Shown here one piece after another: positions 7,182-13,640 of a stretch of 35,511 bases of DNA (the first letter of the stretch is position 1; each line of letters starts with the position of its first letter). The DNA lies in contig JAKSKP010000014.1 of assembly GCA_024401635.1 (NCBI GenBank), positions 1 through 35,511 on the forward strand, written 5' to 3'. The notes beneath the pieces were generated by a model. The model worked only from the letters and a program-made list of their open reading frames with translations, did no database searches and was not told the DNA's origin. The position numbers and the translations under genes were made by a program. This stretch comes from Bacteroidales bacterium. Lineage in GTDB: Bacteria; Bacteroidota; Bacteroidia; Bacteroidales; UBA932.

Positions 7182-7475
7182 TCACGACTTTGTTTTCATC
7201 ATCTGCTGGCGCAGCGCACGGTATCCTTCACGGTACTGTGGAGTGGTATCCTTGATGTTCCGGATGAATTGTTCCTCGAAACGTTTGTCCAGATTCATCG
7301 CGAGCATGTGAACGACGATTGAAAAGATGGTATCCAGAGGACCGGTATCATTCTTTGTGATGTGGTCCCAGATATAGTTGGTGATACTGATGCAGGCATC
7401 GTCCTTGTTGGGAATATCGACGACTGTATTTCCTTTTTCGTCTATTGAGACTTTGAGCAATAATTTTTCTTCCAT
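7182..7475 (-). CDS. Small phage hypothetical protein
   Basis: 97 residues from ATG 7475. The N-terminal half is strand-like (MEEKLLLKVSIDEKGNTVVD) and the rest is helical (FSIVVHMLAMNLDKRFEEQF, then YREGYRALRQQMMK). No domain is recognised. The gene lies between the glycosyltransferase and a small basic-protein gene with one-base gaps, so it is part of the same transcript. Confidence 0.6.
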   Translation of the reverse strand: MEEKLLLKVSIDEKGNTVVDIPNKDDACISITNYIWDHITKNDTGPLDTIFSIVVHMLAMNLDKRFEEQFIRNIKDTTPQYREGYRALRQQMMKTKS

Positions 7476-7476
7476 G

Positions 7477-7683
7477 TTACTTGTTGAGTTTGTTGCTATA
7501 CCGAGCGTGTTTTATGGCATATCGTGTTTGACTTTCGGACAGCCGGTCCAGTTGGTCCGGAGTTGCACTGAATATCTTCCGGTTGCAGCGGTCGCAAAGC
7601 ATCCCGTATTTCCATGCAAGGAGCCGGATGAACCATCTTTTTGTCAAGAGCCGTCTGGCTCTGCGTATTCTTTGAGGTCTCAT
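7477..7683 (-). CDS. Very small basic phage protein with CxxC
   Basis: 68 residues from ATG 7683; the frame extends one codon further to a GTG. The start overlaps the upstream stop (TGATG). The N-terminus is extremely basic (MRPQRIRRARRLLTKRWFIR) and is followed by a CDRCNRKIFSA pair of cysteines (about 30-33) and a basic C-terminal tail. The composition suggests nucleic-acid binding, which is inference. No family is recognised. Confidence 0.5.
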   Translation of the reverse strand: MRPQRIRRARRLLTKRWFIRLLAWKYGMLCDRCNRKIFSATPDQLDRLSESQTRYAIKHARYSNKLNK

Positions 7684-7952
7684 CACTTCTGCTGTCTTTT
7701 GTCCTTGGGAATGGAGTACCGCATAACTTGAGCCTTGCCTTTTCGCGTCCGGACCCAGATGAGTTTCTTTTCAATCTCGGTGTGTCCGTCTTCAAGAATG
7801 AGTTCAGAGACTCTGGTGGCCAGCTTGTATGTGCCGATGAGTTTCCTTGCTTTGCGGGGAGTGAGTGTACCTCCGGCTTGGAGGTAGGAAAGCACCTGGT
7901 TCTTCTGGGAGAGACTGCGCCAGGGCGTAGGGTCGATGTTTACGTTTGACAT
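7683..7952 (-). CDS. Helix-turn-helix phage protein (HTH_39-like)
   Basis: 89 residues from ATG 7952. The core SQKNQVLSYLQAGGTLTPRK (about 15-34), then LIGTYKLATRVSELI and KKLIWVRTRKGKAQVMRY, fits the winged-helix domain HTH_39 found in phage and prophage proteins: Q.L.YL..G..LTP..A..L.....LA.RI..L, followed by a beta wing. The role is probably DNA binding in early gene control or replication. It is the first gene after a 21-base gap within the operon. Confidence 0.75.
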   Translation of the reverse strand: MSNVNIDPTPWRSLSQKNQVLSYLQAGGTLTPRKARKLIGTYKLATRVSELILEDGHTEIEKKLIWVRTRKGKAQVMRYSIPKDKRQQK

Positions 7953-7973
7953 GATGGTGATGATTTGTTGAGG

Positions 7974-8174
7974 CTAAAACAATTTGGGTTCGTTGGGATT
8001 TTCATTCTCCAGAAACTTATCCACCTTCTCCTCTTTCTTCCGTGAATCTTCGAGCAGCGACCAGATAAGTTGGGGAGTTGAGTTGGGGTCCTTGCGTGCT
8101 TTGAAGTAGGCTTTCTGGGCCTCTCGCATTGCGCGTACGGCCTCCAAGAAGTTATTGATGATTTGTGCATCCAT
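7974..8174 (-). CDS. Very small helical phage protein
   Basis: 66 residues from ATG 8174, overlapping the end of the upstream gene by 23 bases. It is entirely helical and charged (AVRAMREAQKAYFKARKDPN, then LLEDSRKKEEKVDKFLENEN). The MRxAQKxYFKxR pattern followed by a K/E-rich helix ending VDxFL is, from memory, common in small phage proteins next to replication genes. No biochemical role is known to me. Confidence 0.6.
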   Translation of the reverse strand: MDAQIINNFLEAVRAMREAQKAYFKARKDPNSTPQLIWSLLEDSRKKEEKVDKFLENENPNEPKLF

Positions 8175-8343
8175 TGTTGCTTTTTCTTTGTGTGAAACGA
8201 TGTTGTTTGCAGGATTCGTCCGAGAAGGTCAACCGTCCTTCCTTGAGGCATCCGAAGGTGTCGGAACCGTAATCCACCGCGAAGCAGCAGTTCCGACACA
8301 CTTTCGCCTGCCTGCTATTCGTCTTCGTTGGTTGGCACTTCAT
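8152..8343 (-). CDS. Very small Cys-rich phage protein
   Basis: 63 residues from ATG 8343. This start gives a short overlap with the upstream gene; the longer frame would run antiphase through the upstream coding sequence. The core CRNCCFAVDYGSDTFGCLKE (16-35), followed by a further cysteine in DESCKQH, gives a C-x2-C ... C ... C-x2-H arrangement typical of a small zinc-binding fold. It overlaps both neighbours (29 bases upstream, 23 downstream), so the three are translated as a coupled set. The function is unknown. Confidence 0.6.
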   Translation of the reverse strand: MKCQPTKTNSRQAKVCRNCCFAVDYGSDTFGCLKEGRLTFSDESCKQHRFTQRKSNNGCTNHQ

Positions 8344-8917
8344 ATTTGAAACCGAGCGGATTTTGCCTTTCTGGGAAGACAAAATCCGCATATTCCTTTG
8401 CGAACGTCTCCCCAGCATAGATTGCCAGGTCTCTTGATTTGAAGGCAAGACGGGAACCATAGTGCGTGCTCGCACACGACGAATCGCTATCCGCATTCGC
8501 AGACGCAACGCCGCCATCCGCGTGCGCGCTGTAGAGCGACCGGAGCACCACACGGGAGCGTACGTCATCAGACATGCGGTCTATCTCCTCTTTGGTGTAT
8601 AGTACGAACCAAGGGAAGTAGCGACGTTCGTTGACGGTGAACTGCGGAGTCCAACCTTCGTTGAGGACCTCGGCAATCGCACGGATTTTCACGTAGGCAA
8701 CGAGGTCTTTATCTGCATTTGAGGGCAGAGCCTTTGTGGGGTCCGTGCCCAGCTCGTCAACTACGTCATCCCAAGTCTTGATTCGGTCGGTGATGGCCAC
8801 CGGCTTTGAGAAGTCGATGCGTGGAAACAGTTCTTTCAGTGCGGCCTTCGTTTCGTCGCCGTACTTGTGATAGGTTCTGATGACGGATGTGTCAAATGTG
8901 CAAACTTGTGTTTTCAT
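8315..8917 (-). CDS. Conserved phage hypothetical protein
   Basis: 200 residues from ATG 8917, overlapping the VRR-NUC stop as ATGA. Recognisable stretches are ITDRIKTWDDVVDELGTDPT (43-62), DKDLVAYVKIRAIAEVLNEG (about 69-88) followed by WTPQF, RRYFPWFVLY, and near the end GSRLAFKSRDLAIYAGETFA. This order (DD..ELG, AY.KI..I...LN.GW.P, Y.PWF, GSRL.F.S...A.YAG..F) matches a protein family I remember as very common in Bacteroidales prophages. No reaction is known. The region around residues 130-150 is an unusual A/D/S-rich stretch between conserved blocks. Confidence 0.65.
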   Translation of the reverse strand: MKTQVCTFDTSVIRTYHKYGDETKAALKELFPRIDFSKPVAITDRIKTWDDVVDELGTDPTKALPSNADKDLVAYVKIRAIAEVLNEGWTPQFTVNERRYFPWFVLYTKEEIDRMSDDVRSRVVLRSLYSAHADGGVASANADSDSSCASTHYGSRLAFKSRDLAIYAGETFAKEYADFVFPERQNPLGFKYEVPTNEDE

Positions 8918-9414
8918 ATCTTTGTTGGTTTTGAGTAAATTGTTGTTGATAAATAATTGTCCACTATGTGCTTGAACTCATCTTCGGTGCGACAAACCAC
9001 GTACATGTAGCCTTGATTCTCCACGAGTGACTGCCATTCTCTCTGCTCCGGCTCCTGATAGGTCTTCTTTCTCTGGAACTTGCCGTTACCGTCCGTGAAC
9101 TCATGGATTATTTTCATTTCAATGCAGAGACCGTGGAACAGTTTGTTCGGGACCAGAAGAATGAGGTCGGATACTCCGGATGTCACTCCTTCTGCCTTCA
9201 TCTTTCCTGCGGTAGCCTTGTTGCGGAATCCTCCGTTCGGCACGGCAAAGAGGAGTTTCTCCAGAGCCGGATAGTCTGACCGGAAGTCTTTGACGCAAAT
9301 GCACTGTAATTCGTGCTCCAGGTCTCCGTTGTCCATTCTCGGTGCGGAGTCTTTCTTCTTGGCTCTCTCCAGAGCGGCCATCATCTGCTCGTAAGGTGTC
9401 ATTTTGTTTGCCAT
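8914..9414 (-). CDS. VRR-NUC domain nuclease
   Basis: 166 residues from ATG 9414. The VRR-NUC fold of the PD-(D/E)XK superfamily is visible: HELQ near 34-37, a LLFAVPNGGFRNKATAGKMK stretch (54-73), GVTSGVSDLILLVP (76-89, with the catalytic D83), and GLCIEMK (95-101, the ExK pair E99/K101). EQREWQSLVENQGYMYVVCR follows as the closing Q...GY motif. Phage VRR-NUC proteins are stand-alone structure-specific nucleases used in replication or recombination intermediate cleavage. The first ~28 residues are outside the domain. The gene precedes the DUF4373 gene's stop by only two bases. Confidence 0.88.
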   Translation of the reverse strand: MANKMTPYEQMMAALERAKKKDSAPRMDNGDLEHELQCICVKDFRSDYPALEKLLFAVPNGGFRNKATAGKMKAEGVTSGVSDLILLVPNKLFHGLCIEMKIIHEFTDGNGKFQRKKTYQEPEQREWQSLVENQGYMYVVCRTEDEFKHIVDNYLSTTIYSKPTKI

Positions 9415-9416
9415 GG

Positions 9417-10433
9417 CTAAAGTGGAATTTTATACATGATTTTGTTGGTTCTGCGAGGTTGGAATACATACCGGTTGATGATTTCACGGATTCCATTTTG
9501 CAGATTGCACTCGATGAAATTCCGAACGTCCTCAGGGCAGAGAATGGTTGTGGTCGAATCCTTCTCGGTGAAGTTGATGCAGTCGGAGAGAGCGTTTATC
9601 ACTACGGAGTGGGGAGCGTTGAGTTCCTCCATCTTTTCGTAGATTTTCTGCCAGAAGGTGAGATAAACGGTTCCGAATCTCTTCTGCTGCTCCGGCTCCT
9701 GCTTCCAGAGAATCAGTGCGGACTCGCGCTCGGCCTTGCTCATCTTTGACCATTTACGGCCACCGGTATTGTTGTAGGCGATGAACTTTTCCAATTCCTT
9801 ATTGGGCGCAGCCCAATTCTGAAAAAACATATATGAAAGAAATTTTTCTTTTTGTTTTTCAGCTTCTGACTTTTCGACGGAAGGAGGAAAGGAAGAAGAA
9901 TAAGAAGAATCTTCTTTTATATCTTCTTCTATACTATTATTACCTATACCTTTACCTATACCTATTTTATGTGGCATATTTTCGGAGTTTATCGGCATTT
10001 CTTCCGAAGGAATAGGGATTCTTTCCGAAGAAATAGGCTTTTCTTCCGAAGGAATAAGTAATGAATACTCCTCAACCTTGGATTTCCTCTTCATTTTCTG
10101 GCAGGAAAAGTTGTATTGCTTCTGGATTCCGGAGGAGGTGAGGATGTTGTGCTCATCGAACATTTCCTTTGAGAACAGTCCCACTTCCACGCAGGCACTG
10201 ACAGCCTTTGTGATAAACTCCTCCTCGAATCCGGTAGAATCGGCAAGGTCAAGTATTGCGTCCTCGTCCCACTGGATATAGTATCCTTCCTTAAAGATTA
10301 CGCCAAGCAAAGCAATGAAGATGTAGGGCGCAGTGTTGCCTGCACGCCTCTTGAGCCTGCGGATTTTCTTATCTGAAAGGAAATTTACATCCAGATATGT
10401 GTAGTCGAGACCTCTTTCTGCTATTCTTGACAT
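9417..10433 (-). CDS. DUF4373 (Lin1244/Lin1753-like) replication-associated protein
   Basis: 338 residues from ATG 10433. The N-terminal 110 residues (GLDYTYLDVNFLSDKKIRRL, IALLGVIFKEGYYIQWDED, VGLFSKEMFDEHNILTSSGIQ) match the DUF4373/Lin1244-type domain of phage replication proteins: GLDYF.LD..F..D.KI, then GYY..W.ED, then ILTS.GIQ. A low-complexity linker (about 128-200) follows, with four 7-residue repeats, GIGKGIGNN and a serine/acid-rich stretch. The C-terminal 140 residues (LSYMFFQNWAAPNKELEKFI...) are helical. The role is probably replication initiation or helicase loading, inferred from family context and the neighbouring recombination genes. Confidence 0.75.
   Translation of the reverse strand: MSRIAERGLDYTYLDVNFLSDKKIRRLKRRAGNTAPYIFIALLGVIFKEGYYIQWDEDAILDLADSTGFEEEFITKAVSACVEVGLFSKEMFDEHNILTSSGIQKQYNFSCQKMKRKSKVEEYSLLIPSEEKPISSERIPIPSEEMPINSENMPHKIGIGKGIGNNSIEEDIKEDSSYSSSFPPSVEKSEAEKQKEKFLSYMFFQNWAAPNKELEKFIAYNNTGGRKWSKMSKAERESALILWKQEPEQQKRFGTVYLTFWQKIYEKMEELNAPHSVVINALSDCINFTEKDSTTTILCPEDVRNFIECNLQNGIREIINRYVFQPRRTNKIMYKIPL
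9969..10052 (-). repeat. Four tandem 21-bp coding repeats
   Basis: Four imperfect 21-base units encode the heptapeptides PSEEKPI, SSERIPI, PSEEMPI and NSENMPH (residues 128-155 of the DUF4373 protein). The TCCGAAG core recurs on the + strand at 10003, 10024 and 10045, exactly 21 bases apart. The unit keeps the reading frame, so copy number can change without a frameshift. The repeats lie in the linker between the two domains. Confidence 0.85.
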
Positions 10434-10445
10434 GATGATACAGTG

Positions 10446-12500
10446 TTAAAGTGGACGATAGAATGCTTGGAACCTTACGAGGCCGTCATTGTATTCCGGT
10501 GAATGGATGAGACCGTCTCCAGCTCCGTTGAGGCACTCTGCGCCTTCGGTATCGAGTACAACCTTACTGTCCAGTCCTTTCGGGACGCGGAAGCATATCT
10601 GGACGGGGAGGTTGACCTTGATGTCGCCAGGGATAGTCTTCACTGATGCACGCTGCGTTGCGGCCACAAAGCGGAAGCCTGCGGAGCGTCCCTTCTGGAG
10701 CAGCATCTTGAAGTTTTCAATGAGAGACTTCTCGTGAGCCACAACCTGCCCGTTCTCATCCTTGACATCGAGGGCCTTTCCGGTGCGCATCTGGTCTGCT
10801 GCATCCGCAAACTCATCGAAGATGACGAGGGAGTAACGCTTCTCGCGTTTTCTTACGCGCTCGTTCATATCCTTCACCATATCGGCAAGGGACCTCTCAA
10901 TATCTGCGATGTCTGAAAGGACTTTGACGTTAGAAGGAAGCTGGGCGTATGCAAACTCGAACTTCGGGTCCAGAATGGTGATGTCCTCAACACCGGCCTC
11001 GATAGCGTAGTAGAGAATGTTCGTGAGGCAAACGGATTTGCCGGAGCCAGTGCCGCCGCAGACGAGGACGTGAGGTGTCGTGTTGTTGGCAAGGTCCCAG
11101 ACAATCGTATTGCCGAAGTTGTCGATTCCCAGAGGGAGGCGGTATCCTTCCAGATACTTCTTGTCCCAAGGGAGGTCTTTTGTCCTCTTCTTGTTGACCT
11201 CTATGGCCAGATAAGACTTGCCTTCATACATCACCAACGGCTCTCCCTGCAAGCGTACACGGGGAACGTCAAGTGCATTGGCAATATCAAGTGTGTGACG
11301 GAAGACGGAGAGAATCTCAACGCCTGGAGCCATTTCGCAAAGGTAGGTGTCGCAGGAGAAGCCGTCAATCTTGAAGGCCACCTGAATCTGGAGGTTATAA
11401 GTACGGAGCAGGTGCTCTATCTTTTCTTCATTTGTCATGTTGCTGTGTGAGTAGTCAAGTGTGATGAACGATGCGGCATTCTTACGGAATGAGGTGATGA
11501 CCTTCGGAGCAATGGAGCCGATGGAGGAATCCTTAATCTTGCGCTGCCGCTTGGCAAGGAGGTCCTTCTTGGAAGCAGGGATATACTCGAAGTCCTCAAT
11601 CTCTGAAATCTGCGTGCGTGCCCAGAAGTCATAGAGAATGGCCATGTCCACGAAATTGTCAGAGTGATTGATGGTGTAGATGTAATCCGGATTGGAAACG
11701 GCCTCAAGCATACGGCGCAGCGGCTCATAAAGCAGAGCCTCGAAGAGTCTGCGGTTGTCGAGGTTCATGGTGAAGACGTGCTTGCGCAACTGTGCGGACT
11801 TGTCTTTGTTCTTTGAAATCTTATTCTCGATGAACCAGACTTCCGAAACGTCCTGGCCTTCGTGCGCAGCCTCGTATCCCTTGACGTAGGTGATTGCCTG
11901 CTGGCCGTGCACCAGAGCGACTTCCTTCTCATTGGTGAAAGCGGACTTTGACTTGTGGTCAATGATGACTATGCGTCCGTCCTTGAGTTCAACAACGAGG
12001 TCTATGACGCTATGGAGAGGGAGAGGGATGTCAACTCCGTTCACTGTTACCCAGTCCTCGTATTTCTCCTCAACGGAGAGCACGCGGGCAATCTGGTCGG
12101 TGTAGGTGCTTATCTCTGCGCAGAAGGATTCAATGAGGTTGTTGACATTCTTCGTTGCTTCGGCCAATGCAGCCTCAACGGTAGTGATTTTGTCGGTAAG
12201 CCTCCATTCGTTCGCTCCTACTTCGTCCAGATAGTCATAGGCCCACTGGGTGAGGTTCACCACCTTCGGAGCATCACCATCTACCCAAGCGCAGAAGTAC
12301 TGCTTGAGTGCATAATGGTATGCGTTACCGGCTATGGATGAAATGGAGCGGGTGTCCTTCTCGCGGTAAACGTACTGCATTTCAAATGCCTTCTCGTTGC
12401 GAGCGAAGCAAGACACCGATGAGTAGGACCAACTGTCGATGAGGTAATTGGAGAAGTGTTCCTCCAACTGTTCCGGTGTGAGTTGTGCGTAACGGTTCAT
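10446..12500 (-). CDS. Fusion of RecB/Cas4-type PD-(D/E)XK nuclease and FtsK-type DNA translocase
   Basis: 684 residues from ATG 12500. The N-terminal half carries the full RecB-family nuclease set: SYSSVSCFARN (25-35), G58-x3-H62, D167 in VIDLVVELKDG, D181-H-K183 in IIDHKSK, and the Q201-x3-Y205 motif. The C-terminal half is an FtsK/SpoIIIE motor: SVFRHTLDIANALDVPRVRL (398-417), Walker A GGTGSGKSV (482-490), Walker B SLVIFDEFAD (557-566), then the FtsK-specific GRSAGFRFVAATQR (604-617) and PGDIKVNLP. No membrane segments and no C-terminal gamma DNA-orienting domain are present. The chain would resect or cut DNA while pumping it. It overlaps the recombinase-like gene by ATGA, implying a joint recombination or packaging role (inference). 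Confidence 0.88.
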   Translation of the reverse strand: MNRYAQLTPEQLEEHFSNYLIDSWSYSSVSCFARNEKAFEMQYVYREKDTRSISSIAGNAYHYALKQYFCAWVDGDAPKVVNLTQWAYDYLDEVGANEWRLTDKITTVEAALAEATKNVNNLIESFCAEISTYTDQIARVLSVEEKYEDWVTVNGVDIPLPLHSVIDLVVELKDGRIVIIDHKSKSAFTNEKEVALVHGQQAITYVKGYEAAHEGQDVSEVWFIENKISKNKDKSAQLRKHVFTMNLDNRRLFEALLYEPLRRMLEAVSNPDYIYTINHSDNFVDMAILYDFWARTQISEIEDFEYIPASKKDLLAKRQRKIKDSSIGSIAPKVITSFRKNAASFITLDYSHSNMTNEEKIEHLLRTYNLQIQVAFKIDGFSCDTYLCEMAPGVEILSVFRHTLDIANALDVPRVRLQGEPLVMYEGKSYLAIEVNKKRTKDLPWDKKYLEGYRLPLGIDNFGNTIVWDLANNTTPHVLVCGGTGSGKSVCLTNILYYAIEAGVEDITILDPKFEFAYAQLPSNVKVLSDIADIERSLADMVKDMNERVRKREKRYSLVIFDEFADAADQMRTGKALDVKDENGQVVAHEKSLIENFKMLLQKGRSAGFRFVAATQRASVKTIPGDIKVNLPVQICFRVPKGLDSKVVLDTEGAECLNGAGDGLIHSPEYNDGLVRFQAFYRPL

Positions 12501-13249
12501 AACAGTTGAGGTGCTTGAGATTCTTTACCACGGATGAGAGACTTGCGGTCTGCTACGGCTTGGCTCTGGTCCTCTACGGCTCCGGAGTCTTCGTCGGCAT
12601 CACCGAGGTCAATACCGGTGATATATTCGTAGAGAGACTTCTTGGCTTTGCGCTCTGCCTTTCCTTGGAGCTGGTCAAGAGAAGAGAATTGATTCTTCTT
12701 CGGAGTGGCGGTATAGGTATAGTCACTCTTAATGCCGTTGTGCTCGAAATAAATCTTGCATTCTATCTTGGCGGTGGCAGAGCCAGGTGCTGCTTTGTCT
12801 TCGCTCTTGGTGATGAAATACTTCGCACCGATACGCTTGAGCAGAGCAGTGTATCCTTCCTTTGTCGGATACATATTGCCTGCGATGATGTTAATCTGGT
12901 TGGCTACTGGAGCCAGACCACGGCATGCTCCGTCAATGATGCAATCACGAACGGTCTCCCAGTCATAGGGAGCAGGCTTCTTTCCGTCCTTGCCTTCCTT
13001 GTCGCGGTCAGTAAGGAATCCGATACGTGTGCCCATGAGAGGGAGGAAGTAATGCTCCACCACTGACTTCGTAAGCAGATTGCGGAGAGACTGAATGACG
13101 GCTGCGGCCTTGAACGTGTAGGTCACATCGTCTGCAAGTTGGAGTTCACCGGCCTCTTGGCAGAGAGCAATAAACTGGTTCTGGAGGTGTTCATCAGTCT
13201 TGATGAGGCTTGTTCCTCCGGACGTGGTTAATTGATTGTTTGTTTCCAT
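12497..13249 (-). CDS. Probable phage single-strand-annealing/RecT-role recombinase
   Basis: 250 residues from ATG 13249 (METNNQLTTSGGTSLIKTDE); the longer frame would run into the tRNA-like element. The core FLPLMGTRIGFLTDRDKEG, then VRDCIIDGACRGLAPVANQINIIAG and YPTKEGYTALLKRIG, followed by KAERKAKKSLYEYITG, matches a Bacteroidales phage family that I associate with RecT-like annealing proteins by position and architecture: GTxxGFxTDRD, VRDC.I.......G.Q.NIIAG, TKEG....L, then a K-rich helix. I do not see a diagnostic catalytic motif, so the role is inferred mainly from its tight coupling to the nuclease-motor gene. An acidic tail (GDADEDSGAVEDQ) follows the core. Confidence 0.6.
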   Translation of the reverse strand: METNNQLTTSGGTSLIKTDEHLQNQFIALCQEAGELQLADDVTYTFKAAAVIQSLRNLLTKSVVEHYFLPLMGTRIGFLTDRDKEGKDGKKPAPYDWETVRDCIIDGACRGLAPVANQINIIAGNMYPTKEGYTALLKRIGAKYFITKSEDKAAPGSATAKIECKIYFEHNGIKSDYTYTATPKKNQFSSLDQLQGKAERKAKKSLYEYITGIDLGDADEDSGAVEDQSQAVADRKSLIRGKESQAPQLL

Positions 13250-13273
13250 ATAAATTGGGTTTTTGGGTATTTT

Positions 13274-13363
13274 GGAGAACGGGGTGGCCTCGAACCACCT
13301 AATGTATGAAGGCAAATTTTCCAAAGCCTTGAAGACTATCCAGTTTACTTCCTATCCGTTCTC
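13274..13363 (-). tRNA. tRNA-like element, probably degenerate (enlarged anticodon loop)
   Basis: Read leftward, GAGAACGG pairs perfectly with CCGTTCTC (8-bp acceptor). GAAG/CTTC close a 13-base D-loop that contains GG. AAGGC/GCCTT form a five-base-pair anticodon stem. GGTGG/CCACC close a TTCGAGG loop, a canonical T-arm. The order and spacing are those of a tRNA. The anticodon loop is 12 rather than 7 bases (TTTGGAAAATTT) and the variable region is 9 bases, so isotype is unclear (GGA for Ser or TGG for Pro are possible). CCA is not encoded. It lies in the only sizeable non-coding gap of the operon. Confidence 0.55.
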
Positions 13364-13439
13364 GAAGGGCCGCGGGCAAGCCCAGTTTTTATTAACCTTT
13401 TTTATAGGAAACAACGCCCGCATTGTTCCTTTGTCGTGT
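13364..13439 (-). other. Non-coding leader between two operon genes
   Basis: This 76-base stretch precedes the tRNA-like element and has no open frame of note. It contains an inverted repeat GCGGGC (13372-13377) / GCCCGC (13416-13421) around a very A/T-rich middle (TTTTTATTAA, TTTTTTATA). It could be a spacer, a processing site or a weak promoter. I see no good TAnnTTTG element. Confidence 0.4.
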
Positions 13440-13640
13440 CTATTCCATTCCTGCCAGATGTTCGTCGCGGTGATACTTTCGCATCATGATGGAGTGGATT
13501 TCATAACGTCCGGCCTCCGTCTCTGCCCAGTCTTCTTCAATCTCTTCCCAGCAGGTATGTTTTGCCTTTTCTATGGCCTCTTTGTCTTTCGGTGTCAACA
13601 GCTTTTCGCGTTCCCACCAGTGCATTTGTGCTACATCCAT
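13440..13640 (-). CDS. Very small phage hypothetical protein
   Basis: 66 residues from ATG 13640 (MDVAQMHWWEREKLLTPKDK), chosen because it overlaps the methyltransferase-like gene's stop by only ten bases; the longer frame would overlap it by 175 bases. The product is helical and charged (EAIEKAKHTCWEEIEEDWAE) and ends RKYHRDEHLAGME. No family is recognised. It is the last gene before the non-coding gap. Confidence 0.55.
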   Translation of the reverse strand: MDVAQMHWWEREKLLTPKDKEAIEKAKHTCWEEIEEDWAETEAGRYEIHSIMMRKYHRDEHLAGME

